64,000 bases of DNA from Saccharothrix sp. ALI-22-I. Lineage in GTDB: Bacteria > Actinomycetota > Actinomycetes > Mycobacteriales > Pseudonocardiaceae. Within the stretch, counting starts at the first letter, position 1, and each line of letters starts with the position of its first letter. The position numbers were made by a program, and so were the translations under genes. Below the pieces are notes generated by a model. The model did no database searches and was not told the origin of the DNA. It worked only from the letters and a program-made list of their open reading frames with translations. Shown piece by piece: positions 58,947-64,000 of this stretch. The DNA is taken from assembly GCF_001984175.1 (NCBI RefSeq), contig NZ_MTQP01000069.1, positions 744,001-808,000 of the forward strand. Reading direction: 5' to 3'.

Positions 58947-58955
58947 TCACGGGCC

Positions 58956-59981
58956 ATGAGGGTCGTCGTCACGGGTGCCAGCGGCAACGTGGGGACGGCC
59001 CTGCGCCGGGTGCTCGCCGATGCGGGCGACCCGGTGGTGGGCGTCGCGCGGCGGATACCGCCCGGTTCACCCGGGTGGGTGAGCTGCGATATCAGCGCGA
59101 CGGCCGCCGAGGTGGTGTTGAGCAGGGCGTTCGCGGGTGCGGACGCGGTGGTGCACCTGGCGTGGGCGGTGCAGCCCACGCCGGGTGAACCGGACATGCG
59201 GCGCACCAACATCACCGGCACTTCCCACGTGCTGCGAGCCGCCCGACGGGCGGGTGTGCCGCACGTCGTGGTGGCGTCGTCGGTCGCGGCCTACACGCCG
59301 GCGTCGGCTCCCGTGGACGAGGGCTGGCCGTGCGGCGGGGTGCCGGGTAGCGCCTACAGCGCGCAGAAGGCCGAGCTGGAGCGGTTGCTGGTCGGACAGC
59401 CCGGGGTGGCGGTGGTGCGGCCTTGCGCGGTCGTGCAGCCGGACGCGGGCGCGGAGATCGACCGGTGGACGCTGAGCCCGTTGATCCCGCCCGGGGTGTT
59501 GGGGCGGCGGTGGCTGCCGGTGCCGTTGTGGCCGGGGCTGCGGATGCAGATCGTGCACGCGGAGGACGTGGCTCGGGCTCTTCAGGTGATCCTGCGGCGG
59601 CGCGCGGTGGGCGCGTACAACATCGCCGCCGATCCGCCGTTGCGCGCGCCGGAGTTGGCGGCGGTGGTGGGCGGGTTCCTGGTGCCGGTGCCGTTGGGCG
59701 TGTTGCGGGCGTTGGCCTGGCCGACGTGGCGCGTGGGTCTGCAACCGGTGCACCCCGGCTGGTTGCGGCTGGCCGATCAGGTGTCCGTTGTGGACTCCGG
59801 TCGGATGCGGGCGCTGGGCTGGGCGCCGATGCACGATCCGCGTGAGGCGTTGGCGTCGTTCATCGCGGCGCTCGCGGCGGGGCGTGGGACGTGGGGGCCG
59901 CTCGCGCCGCAGCACGGGAGTCGGTGGCGTCGGCTGGGATTCGGTCGGCCGGTGCATCAGAGCCAGGGAGACGTGCGTTGA
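58956..59981 (+). CDS. NAD(P)-dependent epimerase/dehydratase, extended SDR
   Basis: 341 residues. VVVTGASGNVGTALRRVL (about 3-20) is the glycine motif, VVVASSVAAYTPASAPVDEG the Ser block, and SAYSAQKAELE gives YxxxK. Related in length and order to the SDR at 6162-7166 (both have VVHLAW/VVHMAW and a basic, Trp-rich C-terminus). Its stop overlaps the next TTG start (TTGA), so it is co-expressed with the FAD oxidoreductase. Substrate unknown. Confidence 0.87.
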   Translation: MRVVVTGASGNVGTALRRVLADAGDPVVGVARRIPPGSPGWVSCDISATAAEVVLSRAFAGADAVVHLAWAVQPTPGEPDMRRTNITGTSHVLRAARRAGVPHVVVASSVAAYTPASAPVDEGWPCGGVPGSAYSAQKAELERLLVGQPGVAVVRPCAVVQPDAGAEIDRWTLSPLIPPGVLGRRWLPVPLWPGLRMQIVHAEDVARALQVILRRRAVGAYNIAADPPLRAPELAAVVGGFLVPVPLGVLRALAWPTWRVGLQPVHPGWLRLADQVSVVDSGRMRALGWAPMHDPREALASFIAALAAGRGTWGPLAPQHGSRWRRLGFGRPVHQSQGDVR

Positions 59982-61555
59982 GCGATGTCGTGGACGCGGT
60001 GGTCATCGGGTCCGGTCCCAACGGGTTGGTGGCGGCGAACGTGCTGGCCGACGCGGGGTGGGACGTGCTCGTGTTGGAGGCGGCCGAGGAGCCGGGTGGG
60101 GCGGTGCGGACGGCCGAGCTGACCGAGCCGGGGTTCCACCACGACCTGTTCAGCGCGTTCTACCCGTTGGGGGCGGCGTCGCCGGCGATCGCCGGGCTGG
60201 GCTTGGAGCGGCACGGGCTGCGGTGGCGGCGGGCGCCGGACGTGCTGGCGCACCTGTTGCCGGACGACCGGGCGGTGGTGCTGTCGCAGGACGTGGACCG
60301 GACGGCGGCCTCGGTGGAGGCGTTCGGCGCGGGTGACGGTGACGCGTGGCGTTCGGAGTTCGAGCGGTGGCAACGGGTGCGGTCGGAGTTGCTCGACGGG
60401 CTGTTGCGGCCGTTCCCGCCTTTTCGTGCGGGGGCGGGGCTGTTGGGGGCGTTGGGACCGGGTGAGGCGTTGCGGTTCGTGCGGTCGTTCGTGCAGTCGG
60501 TGCGGGCGTTCGGGGACGAGCGGTTCTCGGGTGAGGGCGCGCGGATGTTGTTGGCGGGCAACGCGATGCACACCGATCTGGGGCCGGATCAGGCGGGCGG
60601 GGCGGCGTTCGGGTGGCTGCTGTCGATGCTCGGGCAGGACGTGGGGTATCCCGTGCCGGAGGGCGGGGCCGGGGCGTTGACGCAGGCGTTGGTGCGGCGG
60701 CTGGGTGGCGTGGTGCAGTGCGCGCGGCCGGTGACGCAGGTTGTCGTGGCCGGTGGGCGTGCTCTGGGGGTGCGTGACGCGGCCGGTGGTTACGTGCGGG
60801 CGCGCAAGGCGGTGCTGGCGGACGTGCCCGCGCCGACGTTGTACCTCGACCTGGTCGGCCCGGACCACCTGCCGCCACGGCTGGTGGCGGACCTGGACCG
60901 GTTCGAGTGGGACGACGCGACGATCAAGGTGGACTGGGCGTTGAACACCCCGATCCCGTGGACCAACCCGTCGGTGCGCGGCGCCGGCACCGTCCACTTG
61001 GGAGGCGACTTCAACGGGTTGGCGTTCAGCAGCACGGAGATCGCGTGCGGCCGGGTGCCGCGCACCCCGTTCGTGATCATGGGCCAGATGACCACGACCG
61101 ACCCGACCCGCTCGCCCGCCGGCACCGAAACGGCCTGGGCGTACACCCACGTGCCGCGCGGCGAACGCTGGTCCCCGGACCGCCTACGCCGCCGAGCCGA
61201 CCGCGTGGAGCAGCTGATCGAACAGCACGCACCTGGCTTCCGCGCCTCGATCCGAGCACGCATCCTCCACGGCCCAGCCGACCTGGAGGCACGCAACCAA
61301 AGCCTGATCGGCGGCTCGATCAACTCCGGCACAGCCGCCATCCACCAACAGCTGATCTTCCGCCCCGTCCCGGGCCTGGCCCGCGCCGACACCCCCATCG
61401 ACCGCCTGTACCTCTCCAGCGCCTCCGCCCACCCCGGCGGCGGCGTCCACGGCGCCCCCGGCGCCAACGCCGCCCGCGCCGCCCTGACCCGCAACGGCCT
61501 GGCCGGCGACGCCTACCGCCTCATGATCCGAGGCCTGCACCGCACCCTCTACTAG
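59978..61555 (+). CDS. FAD-dependent oxidoreductase, phytoene-desaturase-like
   Basis: 525 residues from TTG 59978 (AGGGAG 7 nt upstream, TTGA overlap). AVVIGSGPNGLVAANVLADA (about 7-26) is the FAD dinucleotide motif with Glu in VLVLEAAEEPGGAVRT. The C-terminus LYLSSASAHPGGGVHGAPGA (about 481-500) is the typical CrtI/PDS-family FAD segment. The family covers carotenoid desaturases and many uncharacterised proteins; no other carotenoid gene is present. A lipid substrate is likely. Confidence 0.88.
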   Translation: MSDVVDAVVIGSGPNGLVAANVLADAGWDVLVLEAAEEPGGAVRTAELTEPGFHHDLFSAFYPLGAASPAIAGLGLERHGLRWRRAPDVLAHLLPDDRAVVLSQDVDRTAASVEAFGAGDGDAWRSEFERWQRVRSELLDGLLRPFPPFRAGAGLLGALGPGEALRFVRSFVQSVRAFGDERFSGEGARMLLAGNAMHTDLGPDQAGGAAFGWLLSMLGQDVGYPVPEGGAGALTQALVRRLGGVVQCARPVTQVVVAGGRALGVRDAAGGYVRARKAVLADVPAPTLYLDLVGPDHLPPRLVADLDRFEWDDATIKVDWALNTPIPWTNPSVRGAGTVHLGGDFNGLAFSSTEIACGRVPRTPFVIMGQMTTTDPTRSPAGTETAWAYTHVPRGERWSPDRLRRRADRVEQLIEQHAPGFRASIRARILHGPADLEARNQSLIGGSINSGTAAIHQQLIFRPVPGLARADTPIDRLYLSSASAHPGGGVHGAPGANAARAALTRNGLAGDAYRLMIRGLHRTLY

Positions 61556-61995
61556 CCGACCGTGCCTTTGCGGACGGCCAGGTCGTCCAGGCGGCGTAGG
61601 GATTCGCGGTTGCGCGGCGCCAGGAACAGGGACTGGACGGACTCGGGCAGGAGGGATATGGGTCCCTTGACGGCCTCTTCCAACATGGTGATCTCGGCGC
61701 CGTCGGACACGGTCTTCAGCTCGAACCGTATCCGCGCCGCACCCATCGGCCACATGCGCGCTTCCAGTTCCAGCATCCGGGGCGGGTCGACGTCCAGCAC
61801 GGTGGTCACGTCCTTCACCGCCGCCGGCCACACGCCGATGCTGTGGTGAATCCGGGTGCCGGTGCCGGGCCAGCCCGGGTCGACCTGGCGGATGTGGGCG
61901 GCGCCCACCACCCAGCTCGCGTAGGACCAGCCGTCGGCCAACACCGCGAACACCCGCTCCACCGACGTCGGCACCGTCGTGCGCACCTCGATCAT
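61552..61995 (-). CDS. SRPBCC-family (polyketide cyclase-like) protein
   Basis: 147 residues from ATG 61995. EVRTTVPTSVERVFAVLADG and WSYASWVVGAAHIRQVDPGW open the helix-grip fold, DVDPPRMLELEARMWPMGAA follows, and ESVQSLFLAPRNRESLRRLD is the C-terminal helix. Likely a ligand-binding protein. Its TAG overlaps the stop of the oxidoreductase (CTAG at 61552-61555), and it is the last gene before the upstream solute-binding gene. Confidence 0.83.
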   Translation of the reverse strand: MIEVRTTVPTSVERVFAVLADGWSYASWVVGAAHIRQVDPGWPGTGTRIHHSIGVWPAAVKDVTTVLDVDPPRMLELEARMWPMGAARIRFELKTVSDGAEITMLEEAVKGPISLLPESVQSLFLAPRNRESLRRLDDLAVRKGTVG

Positions 61996-62041
61996 GCCCA
62001 GCGGATTCCCCAACCGGAGCGGGGAAAACTACCCGCAAGGG

Positions 62042-63268
62042 CTACTTGGCACGCGTGCCCTTGAGCTTGACCAGGTCGGATTCGAACAGGTTGGCGACCA
62101 CGGCCAGCCCGCCGGGCGTCGCCGGGTCCGGCTTGGCGATGTAGGACTGCGTGCTGGACGGCCGACCGACCAGCGAGAACCGCAGCTGCCCGGTGAGGCT
62201 GTTCGTCTCGACCTTGTTCGTCTCCTGGAACGCCCGCAGCACGCCGTCACGGGTCAGGTCACGCGCCGCGCACGCCTTCTCCAGGATCGCGGCGAACGCC
62301 ATGCCGATCACGTAACCGTGGTCGACCGACCCGGTCGGCTTCAGGTCCGGGTACTTGCGCGTGAACGCCTCGGCGACCGCACGCGGCCCCGGCAGGTCGG
62401 TGGCGAACGGCGCGATCGGCGACACCACCTGCACCCGCTTCACCACCGCGGCCGCGGCCGGCGAGTCCAGGATCAGCGGGTCGTACCCGACCGCGTTGAC
62501 CAGGAACGGCACGTCCCAGCCGATCCGCTCCGCGGTGGCGACGGCGGTCGCGGTCTGCTGCGGCGACGTGCTCAGGAACACCGCCCGCGCACCCGCCGCC
62601 TTGAGCTCGGCGACCTGGGCGACCACGTCGGTGGTCTCCGGCACGGCCTTGGACACCAGCGTCATGCCCCACTTCTCGGCGGCGAACGCACTGCCTTCGA
62701 GCGCGTTGCGCCCGTAGTCGCTGTCGACGTGGATGTGCCCGATCGTGTCGCCCTCGCCGATCAGCCCCGCCCGCTTGACGTGGTCCAGCCCGTTGATCAC
62801 GTCGAGGTCGTAGGTGGTGCCGACGATGACCATGTGCGGGTTGCCCAGCAGGCTCGCCGACCAGGACGCGGGCGCGGCGATGGCGCGGGTCTGCATCAGG
62901 TCCGGCTCGATGGCCTCGGTCATCGGCGTGCCGGTGACGTCCATGAACCCGAGCACCTGCGGCTCCAGGTCGAAGTACGCCTCCAACGCCCGGTCGACGT
63001 CGTAGCCGTGGTCGGCCTGCTTGAGCTCGACCTTGCGCCCGCAGATGCCGCCGCGTTCGTTGAGCTCGCCCAGGAACAGCTCGTAGCCCTTGATCCGGAT
63101 GAGCGACGTGGGCGAGAACGGACCGGTCATGTCGGTGAGCACGCCGAGGGAGATGGTGTCGGCGGTGACGCCCGGCCCCGCCTTGATCGGCTTCTCGTCC
63201 TCGGCGCCGCAACCGGCGGCGGCGAGCAGGGCGAGCACGGCTGATCCGACGACGAGGTTGCGCACCAC
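62042..63268 (-). CDS. Branched-chain-amino-acid-type ABC substrate-binding lipoprotein
   Basis: 408 residues from GTG 63268. Lipobox LLAAAGC gives a lipidated Cys near residue 20. The type-1 periplasmic fold shows ISLGVLTDMTGPFSPTSLIR, GYELFLGELNERGGICGRKV, APASWSASLLGNPHMVIVGT and GHIHVDSDYGRNALEGSAFA. No permease or ATPase gene is nearby, so it is an orphan binding protein that may serve a transporter elsewhere. The long, disulfide-suggestive GGICGRK turn is usual for the family. Confidence 0.88.
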   Translation of the reverse strand: MVRNLVVGSAVLALLAAAGCGAEDEKPIKAGPGVTADTISLGVLTDMTGPFSPTSLIRIKGYELFLGELNERGGICGRKVELKQADHGYDVDRALEAYFDLEPQVLGFMDVTGTPMTEAIEPDLMQTRAIAAPASWSASLLGNPHMVIVGTTYDLDVINGLDHVKRAGLIGEGDTIGHIHVDSDYGRNALEGSAFAAEKWGMTLVSKAVPETTDVVAQVAELKAAGARAVFLSTSPQQTATAVATAERIGWDVPFLVNAVGYDPLILDSPAAAAVVKRVQVVSPIAPFATDLPGPRAVAEAFTRKYPDLKPTGSVDHGYVIGMAFAAILEKACAARDLTRDGVLRAFQETNKVETNSLTGQLRFSLVGRPSSTQSYIAKPDPATPGGLAVVANLFESDLVKLKGTRAK

Positions 63269-63419
63269 TGACTCCCGTCACTCACGTTACCGATGGGTAA
63301 GGAGTATTGACAGAAGTCACTCGGATTGCCTAATCGTGTGACATACCGCACGGTCGGTGAACTTTTACCGAGCCGATCCGTACCCAGTGCCACCCGAATA
63401 GATCAACTTAGACAGGAAA

Positions 63420-63456
63420 GCCGCGAGGATCGACGCTCTCCGTCGATCCTCGCGGC
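63420..63456 (-). terminator. Terminator after the YciI-LuxR gene
   Basis: Perfect 16-bp stem: GCCGCGAGGATCGACG (63420-63435), loop ctctc, complement 63441-63456. On the minus strand it is followed by TTTCC. It lies just past the stop of the regulator gene (63480). The rest of 63269-63479 holds only the upstream region of the binding-protein gene. Confidence 0.85.
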
Positions 63457-63479
63457 TCACACCCGACCGGTACGTGCGC

Positions 63480-64000
63480 CTACAAGTACGAGCGCTGGCC
63501 CCACGGCATCGCCGCGGCGAGCTGCGCACGCCTGCCGATGTCGAGCTTGCGGTAGATGCGGGTGATGTGGAGTTCGACGGCCCGGGTCGACACCGAGAAG
63601 TGCTCGGCGATCTGCCGGTTCGTCATACCCTCCAACATCATCAGTGCGATCCGGTGTTCGTGTGGCGTCAACGGCTCACGCGAACGCGCCTCGGCGCTCT
63701 GCCCGTCACGCGGCCGGACGATACCCGGCACGCGCTCACCTTCCGGCACACCCAGCAGCACGTGCCACTGGCGTATGCGCACCTCGGCGATCGACTGCGA
63801 CCGCACGTACGGGTCACCGCGCACCAGGTCCCGGGCGGCGGCGTCGTCGGGCACCTGAACGATGAGCAGCACGCCGGAACCATCGGCCCACGGGCCGGTT
63901 CCGACGAGCACACCCTGTTCGGCGAGCGGACGCCAATATTCCCGGTGTGCGAGATGAATGGATCTCCGCACCTGGCGCGCATCACGAAATGTCAACTCAA
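63480..64000 (-). CDS. YciI-domain/LuxR-type HTH fusion regulator (N-terminus beyond window)
   Basis: At least 172 residues, open to the right edge; the in-frame TTG at 63995 is too late for a YciI start, so the true start lies outside. Residues about 10-85 are a YciI-like ferredoxin-fold domain (HLAHREYWRPLAEQGVLVGT, DDAAARDLVRGDPYVRSQSI, EVRIRQWHVLLG). Residues about 110-165 are a GerE/LuxR HTH (LTPHEHRIALMMLEGMTNRQ, IAEHFSVSTRAVELHITRIY, RKLDIGRRAQL). Probably a small-molecule-responsive regulator. Confidence 0.83.
   Translation of the reverse strand, partial: ELTFRDARQVRRSIHLAHREYWRPLAEQGVLVGTGPWADGSGVLLIVQVPDDAAARDLVRGDPYVRSQSIAEVRIRQWHVLLGVPEGERVPGIVRPRDGQSAEARSREPLTPHEHRIALMMLEGMTNRQIAEHFSVSTRAVELHITRIYRKLDIGRRAQLAAAMPWGQRSYL

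Noticed and set aside
59978..61555. Carotenoid biosynthesis gene crtI
   Set aside because: No crtB, crtE or crtY genes are nearby, and the phytoene-desaturase-like family includes many proteins of other function.
62000..62035. Single CRISPR-repeat-like string GGATTCCCCAACCGGAGCGG plus GGAAAAC
   Set aside because: It resembles a type I-E repeat (TTCCCC...GGGGAA stem) but occurs only once, has no second copy or spacer and no cas genes are nearby. It is better read as a small hairpin and ribosome-site region between two minus-strand genes.

Overview
The window is chromosomal DNA from a high-GC actinomycete. Third codon positions are overwhelmingly G/C, GTG and TTG starts are common, and genes are often joined by ATGA, GTGA or TGATG overlaps. 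Gene content (CebR/CebEFG cellulose-sugar uptake, XRE-DUF5753 with DUF397, WS/DGAT acyltransferase, PPOX/F420-type protein, DUF6480, DUF4235, DUF3618, aerobic-type B12 genes) points to the Actinomycetia. I would guess Pseudonocardiales (Saccharothrix, Lentzea or Actinosynnema type), but nothing in the window proves the genus. I saw no rRNA, tRNA, insertion sequence, phage or CRISPR array.

Layout. 0-2.8 kb (minus): a surface-glycan operon (HAD heptose-bisphosphate-type phosphatase, GT9 and two more glycosyltransferases) running off the left edge. 2.9-8.9 kb: small stress-type genes (SRPBCC, nucleotidyltransferase-BON-metallophosphoesterase, DUF6480, SDR), a ZIP transporter and an APH-fold kinase. 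9.0-12.7 kb: xylose catabolism (xylB, xylA, divergent ROK regulator). 12.7-16.6 kb: a P-loop kinase, a 904-residue HTH/nSTAND-type NTPase with a transmembrane helix and WD40 propeller, and a LapA-like protein. 16.6-25.3 kb (minus): a secreted GH74-CBM2 xyloglucanase, then cebR, bglC, cebG, cebF and cebE, with the same CebR-type operator before both the xyloglucanase and cebE. 25.5 kb: a histidine-kinase relic. 25.7-36.2 kb: cobalamin corrin-ring genes (cobN under a B12 riboswitch, cobG, cobH, cobIJ, cobK, cbiD, cobM, cobL). 36.2-42.1 kb: a PPOX/F420-type protein, a single-chain PheRS-like protein, and an amino-acid ABC operon ending in an unusual class-V aminotransferase/YheO-PAS/HTH fusion. 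42.2-46.8 kb: thioredoxin with a SigR-type promoter, BrkB, a holin-like/DUF3618/DUF4235 operon, a small acidic protein, enoyl-CoA hydratase and a PAP2-like protein. 46.8-54.7 kb: a palindromic repeat cluster, secreted proteins, lipid enzymes (two alpha/beta hydrolases, WS/DGAT, patatin) and an XRE-DUF5753/DUF397 pair. 54.8-64 kb: a TmrB-like kinase, a decayed segment, a Tex-like protein, an SDR/FAD oxidoreductase pair, an SRPBCC protein, an orphan solute-binding lipoprotein and a YciI-LuxR fusion cut by the right edge.

Regulatory reading. The strongest hidden pattern is a repeated promoter form: GNNT, 15-16 nt, GGGTAN, exactly 9 nt, ATG. It precedes four unlinked genes (starts at 5820-, 7166-, 45288-, 58956+) and fits leaderless mRNAs read by a SigB/SigF-family stress sigma factor. 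Looser versions lie upstream of three other stress-type genes or operons. Other regulatory calls are the CebR operators, a xylose palindrome, the cobalamin riboswitch, a SigR promoter before trxA, and several strong terminators.
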